DNA of 64,000 nucleotides from Kribbella pratensis (GCF_004365355.1 NZ_SODP01000003.1:1178001-1242000), one strand, 5' to 3'. Numbered from the stretch's first letter, positions 1-8,394 are shown. Translations and numbers: made by a program. Notes: generated by a model from the sequence alone, not told the origin.

Positions 1-1689
1 GATGTAGCGCGGGCCGCGGAACAACGAGGCACAGGCTGCGATCAGGGACATGGCGATGGCTATGGAGAAGACGATGACCAGGCCGTGGTGGAAGGGTTGT
101 GAGATCAGCTGGGGGAAGTAGGCCTTGCTGGTCAGGGTGCTTACGTCGGCGCCCTTGACGGCTGAGGTGGGGAGGGCGCTGAGCGCCGTGCCGATCGGGT
201 TGTAGCCGAGGAAGGCGGCGAAGAGGCTGCCGACCGGCGGTTGGTTGCCGATGGCCACTGCTGCGGCCTGCGAGACGCCATGGGACCGCAGGCCCTCGGT
301 CAGCGTGCGGGGCAGGGTCTGTGCGAGGCCGATGATCATCAGCGTGAAGAAGACGCCGATCGACAGCGACGTACCCGAGTTGAGGAACGTGCCGATCATG
401 CCCGACGCGGATCCCCGCCGGTTGGCCGGAACGCTGCTCATGATCGCGCTGGTGTTCGGCGCGGAGAACAGTCCGGAGCCGACACCGTTCAGCACCAGCA
501 GACCGGCGAAGGCCCAGTAGCTGAAGTCGGTGGGTAGCAGCATGAAGCCGAGGAAGCTGAGTGCCACGAGCAACAACCCGAGGGTGGACAAGGTGCGGGC
601 GCCGAGCCGGTCGGAGAAGTAGCCCGACAGCGGACCCGCGAGCAGGAACGCCATCGTCAGCGGCAGTAGATAGATGCCGGCCCACAACGGCGTACTGGAG
701 AAGCTGTAGCCGTGTAGGGGAAGCCAGATGCCCTGCAACCAGATGATCAGGATGAATTGCAGGCCGCCGCGGCTGATCGACGCCAACAGGCCGGCCAGGT
801 TGCCCGCGGAGAACGCCTTGATCCGGAACAGCGACATGTCGAACATCGGATCGACCGTGTTCGCCTCGACCAGGCAGAACGCGATCAGCAGGGCGACGCC
901 GCCGATCAGCCCGCCCAGCACCCACGGACTGGTCCAGCCCATGTTGTGCCCGCCGTACGGCTGGATGCCGTAGGTGATCGCCACCAGGATCGCCGTCACG
1001 CTGACCGCGAACAGCCCGTTGCCCCACCAGTCGATCTTCGCCGCCGATCGGGTGCTGGTCTCGCGCAGGCTGCGGTACGACCAGACCGTGCCGAGCACAC
1101 CGAACGGGACCGACACGAAGAACACCAACCGCCAGTCGACCGGCGCCAGCACGCCGCCGACGATCAGCCCGATGAACGAGCCGCCGATCGCGGCGACCTG
1201 GTTGATGCCGAGCGCGAAGCCCCGGCGGTCGACCGGGAACGCGTCGGTCAGGATCGCCGTCGAGTTGGCGAACAGCATGGCGGCGCCGACGCCCTGGACG
1301 ATGCGCCACAGGATCAGCCAGAGCGCGCCGCTGCTCTGCGTCAGCGGGTCGAACACCAACGCGATCGACCCGATCGTGAACACCGCGAAGCCGAGGTTGT
1401 AGATCTTCACCCGGCCGTAGATGTCGCCGAGTCTGCCCAGCGTCACCACGAGCACCGCCGTGACGACCAGGAAGCCCATCAGCATCCAGAGCAGATAACT
1501 GACGTTGCCGGGACGGAGCGGATCGAGCTTGATGCCGCGGAAGATGTCCGGCAGCGAGATGATCACGATCGACGAGTTGATGGTTGCCATCAGCACCCCG
1601 AGCGTCGTGTTGGACAGCGCCACCCACTTGTAGTGAGGGTGATCCTTCTCGACCGCGAACCGGGACGCCGGCCTGTTGCCTGCACTCAC
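1..1689 (-). CDS. DHA2-type MFS multidrug exporter (3' end off window)
   Basis: Encodes an EmrB/QacA-like drug:proton antiporter of the inner membrane. Reading the minus strand from a GTG at 1689 gives more than 560 residues with no stop before the window edge. The N-terminus reads ALSNTTLGVLMATINSSIVI, the usual DHA2 first helix with its D/N-S motif; the loop motif GRLGDIYGRVKIYNLGF (MFS motif A) follows after the second helix, and WRIVQGVGAAMLFANSTAIL is the motif B helix. Length and hydrophobic spacing suit a 14-helix protein. The gene has its own upstream palindrome (1717-1731) and lies behind uspA and a marR gene on the same strand. Exporters of this kind are commonly MarR controlled. 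The substrate cannot be read from sequence. Confidence 0.9.
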   Translation of the reverse strand, partial: MSAGNRPASRFAVEKDHPHYKWVALSNTTLGVLMATINSSIVIISLPDIFRGIKLDPLRPGNVSYLLWMLMGFLVVTAVLVVTLGRLGDIYGRVKIYNLGFAVFTIGSIALVFDPLTQSSGALWLILWRIVQGVGAAMLFANSTAILTDAFPVDRRGFALGINQVAAIGGSFIGLIVGGVLAPVDWRLVFFVSVPFGVLGTVWSYRSLRETSTRSAAKIDWWGNGLFAVSVTAILVAITYGIQPYGGHNMGWTSPWVLGGLIGGVALLIAFCLVEANTVDPMFDMSLFRIKAFSAGNLAGLLASISRGGLQFILIIWLQGIWLPLHGYSFSSTPLWAGIYLLPLTMAFLLAGPLSGYFSDRLGARTLSTLGLLLVALSFLGFMLLPTDFSYWAFAGLLVLNGVGSGLFSAPNTSAIMSSVPANRRGSASGMIGTFLNSGTSLSIGVFFTLMIIGLAQTLPRTLTEGLRSHGVSQAAAVAIGNQPPVGSLFAAFLGYNPIGTALSALPTSAVKGADVSTLTSKAYFPQLISQPFHHGLVIVFSIAIAMSLIAACASLFRGPRYI

Positions 1690-1716
1690 AAGGCACTTCC
1701 CCACGGGATAGATTTC

Positions 1717-1731
1717 GTTAGCAAAACTAAC
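1717..1731. promoter_or_regulatory. Candidate repressor operator before the MFS gene
   Basis: A perfect inverted repeat, GTTAG and CTAAC separated by CAAAA, lies 28 bases upstream of the GTG start of the exporter. Short A/T-rich palindromes of this size in front of MFS exporters are typical MarR or TetR operators. The adjacent MarR protein (2251-2703) is the obvious candidate, but its own promoter carries a different palindrome, so the match is inference. Confidence 0.5.
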
Positions 1732-1743
1732 TGTATCTCGCTA

Positions 1744-1761
1744 CCGGAGGTGGCCCTCCGG
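1744..1761 (-). terminator. Hairpin after uspA
   Basis: A perfect 7-bp stem (CCGGAGG / CCTCCGG) with a 4-base loop begins just after the uspA stop codon. There is no U-run, as is usual for high-G+C actinobacterial terminators. It would separate marR-uspA transcription from the exporter gene. Confidence 0.45.
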
Positions 1762-1766
1762 CCCCG

Positions 1767-2246
1767 TCAGGGCACCACCACGACGACCGGTGCGTCCTTG
1801 CGGCAGGTGAGCCGGTGGCCGAGCGAGCCGGTCAGGCGGTGCCATCGTTTGGCCGACCGGCCGACCACGATGAGGTGGGCGTCGACGGTGCGCGCAATCT
1901 CGGTGAGGGTGCCGATCGCGTCGCCGTACTCGCTGACGAAGCTCATCGGTACGCCGGCATCGCCGGCCCGGCGTACCGCGTCGGCCTTGATCTCGTCGGC
2001 GAGCTCCTGCCTGCTGCTCGCGGCTGCGCCGTACGCATATGGCGCGGCGAGGATCGCGGTCGGTTCGGCGTACGGCATGACGTAGACCGCGACGAGGTGG
2101 CCGTGGGTGCGGACGGCTTCTCCGGCCGCCCAGGCGAACGCGTCCCAACTGGTGGCCGACCCGTCGATCCCGACCACGATGGCCGGTGTTCCGGGGGCCT
2201 TTTCCTGGCGGAGCCGGATGCGCCGCTCTTCGGCGTCGTAGTTCAT
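1767..2246 (-). CDS. UspA-domain universal stress protein
   Basis: Small cytoplasmic stress protein of the UspA fold, 159 residues, close to one-domain length. It opens the domain with AIVVGIDGSATSWDAFAWAA (the first beta strand and the ATP-contacting Asp) and ends with IVVGRS...TGSLGHRL...APVVVVVP. The usual ATP-loop pattern G-2x-G-9x-G(S/T) is present only in altered form: the second Gly is Ala and the loop before GS is two residues shorter, so nucleotide binding may be weakened. A GAGGTGA Shine-Dalgarno sits 4 bases before the ATG. The start is 4 bases from the marR stop, so the two genes form one operon. Confidence 0.88.
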   Translation of the reverse strand: MNYDAEERRIRLRQEKAPGTPAIVVGIDGSATSWDAFAWAAGEAVRTHGHLVAVYVMPYAEPTAILAAPYAYGAAASSRQELADEIKADAVRRAGDAGVPMSFVSEYGDAIGTLTEIARTVDAHLIVVGRSAKRWHRLTGSLGHRLTCRKDAPVVVVVP

Positions 2247-2250
2247 CTGG

Positions 2251-2703
2251 TCACCTCTTCGGCAACGGGGTACGGCTGTCCTGACTTTCGCCGGCGAGCT
2301 CCATCAGGCGGAGGAGTGCGGGCAGGGCCGCGGTGAGCGTCTCGGTGTCCCGGTCGTCGAGCTTGCCGATCAGCTCGGTCAGTGCCGACGCCCCCGCTGC
2401 GCGGATCGCCCGGAGCTGCCGGCTCCCAGCCTCGGTGACGGCGACCAGGACCACGCGGGCATCGCCGGGGTAGCGCCGGCGTTCGGCGAGGCCGAGGTCC
2501 GTCAGCTGCTTCACGAGCGCCGTCATCGACGGCTGCGTGACCTCCTCGCTGACGGCCAGGTCGGTCAGGCGCCGCGGGCCGGTGCGCTCCAGGGTCGACA
2601 GCACGGAGATGGCGGTCAGGCTCAGGGTGCGGTCCCGGCGCCTGATCGCCACGGCGGCGAGCCCGAACAGGGCCTCGCCCACGGCGTCGTTGCCTGTGGT
2701 CAT
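2251..2703 (-). CDS. MarR-family transcriptional regulator
   Basis: Winged-helix repressor of 150 residues, normal MarR size. The DNA-binding part is visible as LTAISVLSTLERTGPRRLTD followed by the recognition helix region TQPSMTALVKQLTDLGLAER, and the wing RRRYPGDARVVLVAVTEAG contains the conserved D-x-R of MarR wings. It heads the marR-uspA pair, with the MFS exporter beyond, so it probably controls export and stress genes in response to a small aromatic or drug-like ligand. The ATG at 2703 is preceded directly by TATACT-N6 and no Shine-Dalgarno, so the mRNA is probably leaderless. No cysteine is present for redox sensing, so a ligand is more likely. Confidence 0.9.
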   Translation of the reverse strand: MTTGNDAVGEALFGLAAVAIRRRDRTLSLTAISVLSTLERTGPRRLTDLAVSEEVTQPSMTALVKQLTDLGLAERRRYPGDARVVLVAVTEAGSRQLRAIRAAGASALTELIGKLDDRDTETLTAALPALLRLMELAGESQDSRTPLPKR

Positions 2704-2709
2704 GCGATA

Positions 2710-2731
2710 AGTATAGGCCCGTCTATATAGA
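2710..2731 (-). promoter_or_regulatory. Leaderless marR promoter with overlapping palindrome
   Basis: On the minus strand TATACT lies exactly 6 bases before the marR ATG, an ideal -10 box for a leaderless transcript. It overlaps a repeat TATAG/CTATA and is next to the perfect palindrome TCTATATAGA at 2722-2731. A repressor bound here would block the promoter, suggesting autoregulation by MarR. Confidence 0.55.
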
Positions 2732-2782
2732 TCTGGTGATGAAACGCGGGTTTTTGTCGCCGTCGATCACTAGGCTGCTGGT

Positions 2783-3583
2783 ATGTGCGGTAGATACGCG
2801 TCCGGCCGGGCCCCGTCCGATCTCGTCGAGGAGTTCGAGATCGAGGCGGGTAACGTGCGCGAGTCCGTCGAGGAGCTCGGCGAGAACTACAACGTCGCGC
2901 CGACCAACCAGGTGGTCGCGGTGGTCGAGCGGAAGAACCGCGAGGTCCCCGACGAGACGATCCGGAAGCTGACCACGGTCAAGTGGGGGCTGGTGCCGTC
3001 CTGGGCCAAGGACACCTCGATCGGGAACCGGCTGATCAACGCCCGGATGGAGACGGTCGCGGAGAAGCCGGCGTTCAAGAAGGCGTTCCAGACCAGGCGC
3101 TGCATCCTGCCCGCGGACGGGTACTACGAGTGGTACACCGCCGAGGAGAAGGTCAACGGCAAACCGGTCAAGCAGCCGTACTTCATCCATCCGCCGGACG
3201 GCAGCATCCTCTCGATGGCCGGGCTGTACGAGATCTGGCGCGACAAGTCGGTCGAGGACCCGGACTCCGACGACGCGTGGTTGTGGACCTGCACGGTCCT
3301 GACCACCTCGGCGACCGATGACCTCGGCCGGATCCACGACCGGATGCCGCTCCTCGTCGAGCGCGAGCGGTACGACGCGTGGCTCGATCCGCTGTCGTCC
3401 GACCCCGACGAGCTGCTCGACCTCCTGGTCCCCGCGGCACCCGGCCGGCTCGAGGCGTACGCCGTGTCGAAGGCGGTCAGCTCGGTGAAGAACAACGGCC
3501 GCCATCTGCTCGATCCGCTGCCGCCGGACGGTGTGGACCCGCTGGACAAACCACAGGCGCCCGAGGAAACCACGCTGTTCTGA
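2783..3583 (+). CDS. yedK: SRAP-domain protein (YedK/HMCES family)
   Basis: Forms a covalent thiazolidine link with abasic sites in single-stranded DNA and so shields them during replication. The 266-residue protein has every known active-site element: Cys2 straight after the initiator Met (MCGRY), the YNVAPTN segment, RLINARMETVAEKPAF with the conserved Asn, Glu in DGYYEWY, and the late His in RIHDRMPLLV. The acidic C-terminal extension is common in actinobacterial members. Start: ATG at 2783, required to put Cys at position 2; a TAGGCT box 6 bases upstream and no Shine-Dalgarno indicate a leaderless mRNA. Family function is established; its role here is inferred from it. Confidence 0.95.
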   Translation: MCGRYASGRAPSDLVEEFEIEAGNVRESVEELGENYNVAPTNQVVAVVERKNREVPDETIRKLTTVKWGLVPSWAKDTSIGNRLINARMETVAEKPAFKKAFQTRRCILPADGYYEWYTAEEKVNGKPVKQPYFIHPPDGSILSMAGLYEIWRDKSVEDPDSDDAWLWTCTVLTTSATDDLGRIHDRMPLLVERERYDAWLDPLSSDPDELLDLLVPAAPGRLEAYAVSKAVSSVKNNGRHLLDPLPPDGVDPLDKPQAPEETTLF

Positions 3584-3658
3584 GCTGTTCTCGGCTGTTC
3601 TGGGCAGTTCTGGGTTTCCTGTCCACCGAATCCGGTCGCTGATGACAGGATGGGGCGG

Positions 3659-4291
3659 GTGACCGACGAACGCATTGTGGGGACGCCGCACGGGGAGGCC
3701 CGGATCGTCGCGTACCGGGCCCGTCGGCCGGTGGCGACGTTGGCTCTCGGTCATGGCGCCGGGGCCGGGATCGAGTCGGGTGACCTGGCCGCGCTGGCCG
3801 GCCGGCTGCCGAAACAGGACATGAACGTGTTCCTGATCGAGCAGCCCTGGCGCCGCGCCGGCCGCAAGCTCGCGCCGGCGCCGAAGGTGCTCGACGAGGC
3901 CTGGATCGCGATCATCGGGCAGTTGCGGGTGCGTACGCCGCTGGTGATCGGCGGCCGGAGCGCCGGCGCCCGGGTGGCCTGCCGTACTGCGAGCAGCCTG
4001 GGGGCGTCCGGCGTACTCGCGATGTCTTTCCCGCTGCACGCGCCGGGGAAGCCGGAGAAGTCGCGGGTCGACGAGCTCCACCAGGCCGGGCTGCCGACGC
4101 TGGTCGTCCAGGGGGAGCGGGATCCGTTCGGTACGCCGGAGGAGTTCCCGCCGCTGACCGAGATGGCTGTCGTGCCGGACGCGGACCATGCGTTCAAGGT
4201 GCCGAAGCGGGCGGAGCTGGATCAGCAGGAGACGTACGACCTGCTGGTCGAAGCCGTGTTCGAGTGGGTCACCCGCGAGGTGTCCGGATAA
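3659..4291 (+). CDS. Alpha/beta hydrolase, KANL3/Tex30-like
   Basis: Small serine hydrolase of about 210 residues, matching the compact KANL3/Tex30 group of alpha/beta hydrolases, whose substrates are mostly unknown. The visible parts are the oxyanion segment LALGHGAGAG, the nucleophile elbow GGRSAGAR, the acid in VVQGERDPFG and the catalytic His in PDADHAFK, in the right order. I chose GTG 3659: a CAGGAT box lies 7 bases upstream, as in other leaderless genes here. ATG 3650, three codons earlier in frame, is the alternative. It stands alone between yedK and sigR. Confidence 0.85.
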   Translation: MTDERIVGTPHGEARIVAYRARRPVATLALGHGAGAGIESGDLAALAGRLPKQDMNVFLIEQPWRRAGRKLAPAPKVLDEAWIAIIGQLRVRTPLVIGGRSAGARVACRTASSLGASGVLAMSFPLHAPGKPEKSRVDELHQAGLPTLVVQGERDPFGTPEEFPPLTEMAVVPDADHAFKVPKRAELDQQETYDLLVEAVFEWVTREVSG

Positions 4292-4303
4292 CGGTCGGCG
4301 CTC

Positions 4304-4330
4304 GGGAATGACCCCGCGACCGGGCGCGTT
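4304..4330 (+). promoter_or_regulatory. SigR-type autoregulatory promoter
   Basis: GGGAAT (4304-4309), 18 bases, then GTT (4328-4330): an exact match to the Streptomyces sigma-R promoter consensus GGGAAT-N18-GTT. It would start transcription near 4337, just before ATG codons at 4340 and 4343. This points to self-activation of sigR under thiol stress. Confidence 0.75.
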
Positions 4331-4402
4331 GTGACGAACATGATGGCGACGAGAGTGGCTCCGGAGCGGAGTACTGGGAAGTCACCGGTATTCTCGATCA
4401 CG

Positions 4403-5065
4403 ATGCCGACTCCCACCACGACCGAGACACCCGAGCAGCGCACCGCGCGGTTCGAACGCGAAGCGCTGCCGTTCCTCGACCAGATGTACGCCGCGGCGAT
4501 GCGGATGACCCGTAATCCGTCCGACGCCGAGGACCTGGTGCAGGACACCTTCGCGAAGGCCTACAGCTCGTTCCACCAGTTCACGCCGGGTACCAACCTG
4601 AAGGCGTGGCTGTACCGGATCCTGACCAATACCTTCATCAACGGTTACCGGAAGCGCCAGCGTCAGCCGACGCAGTCGCCGACCGAGGAGATCGAGGACT
4701 GGCAGCTCACCGCTGCCGAGTCGCACACTCCCGGCGGGCTGAAGTCGGCCGAGGCGGTCGCTCTCGAGCACCTGCCCGATTCCGACGTCAAGTCGGCCCT
4801 GCAGTCGATCCCGGAGGACTTCCGGCTGGCTGTGTACCTGGCCGATGTCGAGGGCTTTGCCTACAAGGAAATCGCCGAGATCATGGGCACACCGGTCGGC
4901 ACCGTCATGTCGCGGTTGCACCGCGGCCGGCGCCAGCTGCGTGACCTGCTGGGTGATTACGCACGGGATCGCGGCTTGATCCCGCCCCCGGCCGACAGTG
5001 TGGACGAGAGTACGGACGCGACCGCGGCGAGCACCGACGCGGACGCGGAGAAGGAGGAGTCGTGA
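4403..5065 (+). CDS. sigR: ECF sigma factor SigR (thiol-oxidative stress)
   Basis: RNA polymerase sigma factor that switches on thioredoxin, mycothiol and proteostasis genes when released from RsrA. Region 2 is PFLDQMYAAAMRMTRNPSDAEDLVQDTFAKAY, region 4 is YLADVEGFAYKEIAEIMGTPVGTVMSRLHRGRRQLRDLL, the standard SigH/SigR signature. The short form from ATG 4403 is 220 residues. A TATTCT box 8 bases before 4403 could give a leaderless constitutive message, while the SigR promoter at 4304 would give a longer form from ATG 4340 (21 extra residues). An in-frame GTG at 4331 lies upstream of the predicted start site. The next gene, rsrA, overlaps by GTGA, so synthesis is coupled. Confidence 0.93.
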   Translation: MPTPTTTETPEQRTARFEREALPFLDQMYAAAMRMTRNPSDAEDLVQDTFAKAYSSFHQFTPGTNLKAWLYRILTNTFINGYRKRQRQPTQSPTEEIEDWQLTAAESHTPGGLKSAEAVALEHLPDSDVKSALQSIPEDFRLAVYLADVEGFAYKEIAEIMGTPVGTVMSRLHRGRRQLRDLLGDYARDRGLIPPPADSVDESTDATAASTDADAEKEES

Positions 5066-5340
5066 GCTGCGGCGAGCACCACGACGTCGACTGCGGAGAG
5101 ATCCTGCAGCGGGTCTACGTCTTCATCGACAACGAACTCGAGGACGCCAGTTCCGACCAGATCCGGCAGCACCTCGAAGAGTGCGCCCCCTGCCTGGACG
5201 AATACGACCTGGAACGCTGCGTCAAGAAACTGGTCCACCGCTCCTGCGGCTCCGACCACGCCCCCGACGCCCTCCGCCAGAAAATCCTCCTCCGCCTAAC
5301 CCAAATCCAGGTAGAAACCACCATCACCACCACGGACTGA
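5062..5340 (+). CDS. rsrA: Zinc anti-sigma factor RsrA
   Basis: Redox-sensing anti-sigma factor that holds SigR until disulfide formation expels zinc. The 92 residues carry Cys3, Cys11, His37, Cys41 and Cys44 at the same positions as in Streptomyces RsrA, including the ZAS motif HLEECAPC. Of the Streptomyces C61-C62 pair only Cys62 remains (Ser61 here), and there is an extra Cys53. GTG start overlaps the sigR stop as GTGA and has an AAGGAGGAG Shine-Dalgarno upstream. Homologous to RshA beside Mycobacterium SigH. Confidence 0.93.
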   Translation: MSCGEHHDVDCGEILQRVYVFIDNELEDASSDQIRQHLEECAPCLDEYDLERCVKKLVHRSCGSDHAPDALRQKILLRLTQIQVETTITTTD

Positions 5341-5345
5341 CCTTG

Positions 5346-7835
5346 TCAGAGGGAATGGGCCGTGAAGGTATAGGTGAAGGGCCTCCCGGATTCCAGCTCC
5401 GCCAGGAGCGCCCGCGCATCGGCGGCCTGAACCGCTGAAGTCCCGTTCAGGATGGCAATGGCTCGGCGCAGGTTGTCGATAGCCACTCGCCGCTTGCCGT
5501 CGGCAGCATCAATTCTGGCGAGTTCCAGGTAAAGACGTCCTTCGCGAATTGCGTCCCGGCGGCGTCGTGCCAATTGCAGTCCGGCCCCGACATGACCGCG
5601 GGCCTGCTCGTAGTCGCCCATGGATGCAGTGGCGAGGGCGAGGAGATGGTGCGCCTCGGACTGGGCGATCAGGTCCCCGAGCAAGCCGGAGATCCGCAGG
5701 CTCTCGGTAACGGTCAGTGCGGCGTCCTCGAATCGGCCGACCCTCAGATGGGAGAGCGCTGCGTTGATGTAGCGCTTGGAAGCCGAGCGTGTGTCGCCGG
5801 TCTGCTCGGCCAGCGCCACGGCATCAGCGAACGCCTGATCCGCGCTGACGTAGTCACCCTTGTGGTCGTACAGTCCACCGACGGCCGTGAGAGAGACACC
5901 CTCGAGCGTGGTGTCCTTGATCAGTCGGCTGAGCCGGAGGGCTTCCTCCGCGTATTCCAAGGCTTCGTCGAGCCGGCCGAGCAATCCGACCAGATAAGCG
6001 AGCGACGAGCAGCATCGGGCCTCACCGAGGAGATCGCCGATCTTGCGGAACATCGCCAGCGCGGTGGTGATCTTGTCGACCGCGGTGGTGACGTCACCGT
6101 TCTCCGCCTCCGGTATCGCGCTGTCGTGCTGGAGCCAGGCTGTCGCCGCGTCGAGCCGCCGGTGCTGCGTGGCGACGAGCGCACCCTCACCGAGCTCGCT
6201 CATCTCGTTCCAGCGGCGCCGGGCCTCGTGGTAACCGAACATCGCCAGCGCAAGCTCCGGAATGAGCACAGTCCCGGACAAAGGCGTCTGCTTCGCCTGC
6301 CGGAACCGGTCCATCAGGTTGCGCAGTTCGTCGTCGAGCCAGCGCAACGACTCCTCGTCGTCGCGGAATACCGGAAGGTGGTCGTCGTGAATCGTGGCCA
6401 AGGGCAACCTAGGACTGCCTGGATGGGTGATCGCCTGGCAGGCCCAGGCGGCGGCGATGTAGAAACGAAGCACCCTGGCCAGACCTTCATCGCGTTCAGC
6501 CGAGGTCAAGGTCTGCTCGGCGAGCTCGCGGGCGTAGGCACGGATGAGGTCGTGGAAACGGTAGCGGTCGGGCGCGACCGACTCGAGCAGACTGACATCG
6601 ACGAGGCGTTCGAGGATCGTGCCGGTACGGCGTACCGGGAGGTTGAGCAGCCGGGCGGCGACCGCCGTCAGCAGGTCGGCCCCGTCCGGAATGCTCAACA
6701 ACGGGAGGGCTTGCGCGGCCTCGCGATCCAGGTCCCGATCGCTGGTCTCGAGGAAATGCACAGAGCTCGCGATGCTGGCCCGTACGCCGGTCTCGTCGGA
6801 GCCCAGACTGTCGAGCCGGCGGCCCTCGTCCTTGAGCAGGTCGACGAAATGCCGGATCGGCCAGGTCGGCCGGGTCGCCAGCCGGCCACCGATCAGCCGG
6901 ATCGCGAGCGGCAGCCGGCCGGAGTACTTGGCGAGCGTCTCCGTCGCTTCCGGCTCGGCGGCAACGCGGTCCTGTCCGATGACGCCGCTGATGAGCTCCA
7001 CGGCCTCCGACTCCGACAACGCGTCGAGACGGATCTGCCGTGCTCCCGGCAGGTTCACCAGTGAGCCACGGCTGGTGATGATCGCCGCCGCGCCCGCGCT
7101 ACCGGGAAGCAGCGGGAGGATCTGCGCGACATCTGTGGCGTTGTCGAGCAGCAGCAGAACCCGTCGGCCGGCGAGCTGGGACCGCAACAGGGCAGCGGCT
7201 TCGTCGACATCCTCGGGAATCGAATCACCGGCCAAACCGACCGAGCGCAACAGTTGCCGCTGCGCATCGGCCGTTGTCATCGGCGCACCGGGACCGTAGC
7301 CGCGCAGATTGAGATAGAGATTTCCGTCGGGGTAGCTGTCGGCCAACTTGTGCGCGGCTTGGACTGCCAGCGTGGTCTTGCCGATTCCGCCCATCCCGGT
7401 GACCGTGACGATCGCCACCGCTGGGCGTCCGGCGCCCTCCGGGCTGCGGAGCACCGAGAGGATAGCGTCGATCTGGGCTGCTCGGCCGGTGAAGTCCGGG
7501 GCGGCCGGAGGTAGTTGCCACGGTGTCGGGACGGCCTCTGTCGCCGGATCGGACGGGGTACTGGGTGGCCGGGGATGGGCGCCCTTGCCGCGGGCAACAG
7601 CCAGGAACTGGTCTGCCTCGGCCGGTGTGAGATCAAGCGCTTTGCTGAGTCCGCGGATGGTGTCCATGCGGGGACGGCTGCGGGTGCCGCGTTCGAGGAC
7701 GCTGATCGCCTGTTCGCTGAGGCCCGCCTTCTCGGCAAGGGCTGCCTGCGTCAGGCCGGCCCGGGTGCGGAAGGTGCGCAGCAGTTCGCTCAGCGTCAGC
7801 GCCGACGGCTCGGACAGCGCGGTCACCTCCCTCAC
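5346..7835 (-). CDS. HTH / NB-ARC (STAND) / TPR regulator
   Basis: Large signal-integrating ATPase, 829 residues. Order: an XRE-type helix-turn-helix at about 12-75 (LSELLRTFRTRAGLTQAALA), a proline-rich linker, an NB-ARC module with Walker A GMGGIGKTT near 150, kinase-2 VLLLLDNA, sensor region TSRGSLVNLPGARQIRL and an MHD-like FHDLIRAYA near 440, then TPR-like helical repeats over the last 350 residues. AfsR/SARP-like STAND regulators share the NB-ARC/TPR part, but here an XRE domain replaces the SARP DNA-binding domain. Such proteins are common in Streptomyces-type genomes and usually control secondary metabolism or development; the target is unknown. It is convergent with rsrA and has no operon partner. 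Confidence 0.9.
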   Translation of the reverse strand: MREVTALSEPSALTLSELLRTFRTRAGLTQAALAEKAGLSEQAISVLERGTRSRPRMDTIRGLSKALDLTPAEADQFLAVARGKGAHPRPPSTPSDPATEAVPTPWQLPPAAPDFTGRAAQIDAILSVLRSPEGAGRPAVAIVTVTGMGGIGKTTLAVQAAHKLADSYPDGNLYLNLRGYGPGAPMTTADAQRQLLRSVGLAGDSIPEDVDEAAALLRSQLAGRRVLLLLDNATDVAQILPLLPGSAGAAAIITSRGSLVNLPGARQIRLDALSESEAVELISGVIGQDRVAAEPEATETLAKYSGRLPLAIRLIGGRLATRPTWPIRHFVDLLKDEGRRLDSLGSDETGVRASIASSVHFLETSDRDLDREAAQALPLLSIPDGADLLTAVAARLLNLPVRRTGTILERLVDVSLLESVAPDRYRFHDLIRAYARELAEQTLTSAERDEGLARVLRFYIAAAWACQAITHPGSPRLPLATIHDDHLPVFRDDEESLRWLDDELRNLMDRFRQAKQTPLSGTVLIPELALAMFGYHEARRRWNEMSELGEGALVATQHRRLDAATAWLQHDSAIPEAENGDVTTAVDKITTALAMFRKIGDLLGEARCCSSLAYLVGLLGRLDEALEYAEEALRLSRLIKDTTLEGVSLTAVGGLYDHKGDYVSADQAFADAVALAEQTGDTRSASKRYINAALSHLRVGRFEDAALTVTESLRISGLLGDLIAQSEAHHLLALATASMGDYEQARGHVGAGLQLARRRRDAIREGRLYLELARIDAADGKRRVAIDNLRRAIAILNGTSAVQAADARALLAELESGRPFTYTFTAHSL

Positions 7836-8058
7836 TCTTCGGATCCGCTGGGGATACGGTCAGTACCGGAAACCTCCGGAGCCAACTCTAAGCGGATCCG
7901 CCGACGAGCGGTCGCCGTTATCCACAGCGTTGCCAGACGAGGGAGCCAATTACCCAACGATCGTTTGAAAGATCGCAATCAGTATGCGGGCAGAGACTCT
8001 CCGAATACAGGACCTCTGACAAAAGTGGTCTGCTGTAAAGCTGTGACCAAATCGCAAA

Positions 8059-8080
8059 GACCCCGGATTTCTCCGAGGTC
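8059..8080 (-). terminator. Rho-independent terminator of the bL37 gene
   Basis: On the minus strand GACCTCGG and CCGGGGTC pair over 8 bases (one G-U) around a 6-base loop, followed by TTTGCGATTT. It lies 24 bases after the bL37 stop codon. Confidence 0.7.
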
Positions 8081-8104
8081 CTCGCTGTCTGTAGCCGCCT
8101 GGGA

Positions 8105-8179
8105 TCAGGCGTTCGGGCGCTTGCCGTGGTTCGCGCCCTTCTTCTTGCGTGCGCGACGCTTGCGGCCGGTCTTACCCAT
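8105..8179 (-). CDS. 24-residue ribosomal protein bL37
   Basis: Tiny basic protein of the large ribosomal subunit, first recognised in mycobacterial ribosome structures. Translation gives 24 residues, starting MGKTGRKRRARKKKG and ending ANHGKRPNA, the hallmark C-terminus of the family. 11 of 24 residues are Lys or Arg. A perfect AAGGAGG Shine-Dalgarno is 7 bases before the ATG, and a terminator follows at once, so this is a complete one-gene unit. It is easily missed because of its size. Confidence 0.9.
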   Translation of the reverse strand: MGKTGRKRRARKKKGANHGKRPNA

Positions 8180-8394
8180 TTCTAAGCCTCCTTGAAACAA
8201 CTGCAAAGAGTCACAGTCTCTCATATGGCGCCGTCGGCTTCGCGCTCGGCGGCGGGTCACGGTTGGGCTTACAGTGTTTCGCGGCGCCCCTGCCGAAGCA
8301 AAATGATCAAGAGTCAGCGTTGTGCTGTCTGCCCCCCTGTGCTCCGCCGTCGGCTGGGCACAAGACTGCGACCGCTGATGGGAGGTGACGTAAG

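Noticed and set aside
757..2085. Plus-strand frame opposite the MFS exporter
   Set aside because: Antisense shadow with Arg/Asp-rich composition; the minus strand gives a clear 14-helix exporter.
5346..5380. Second SigR-type promoter (GGGAAT at 5351)
   Set aside because: No GTT at 18-19 bases, and it lies inside the 3' end of the NB-ARC gene on the wrong strand.
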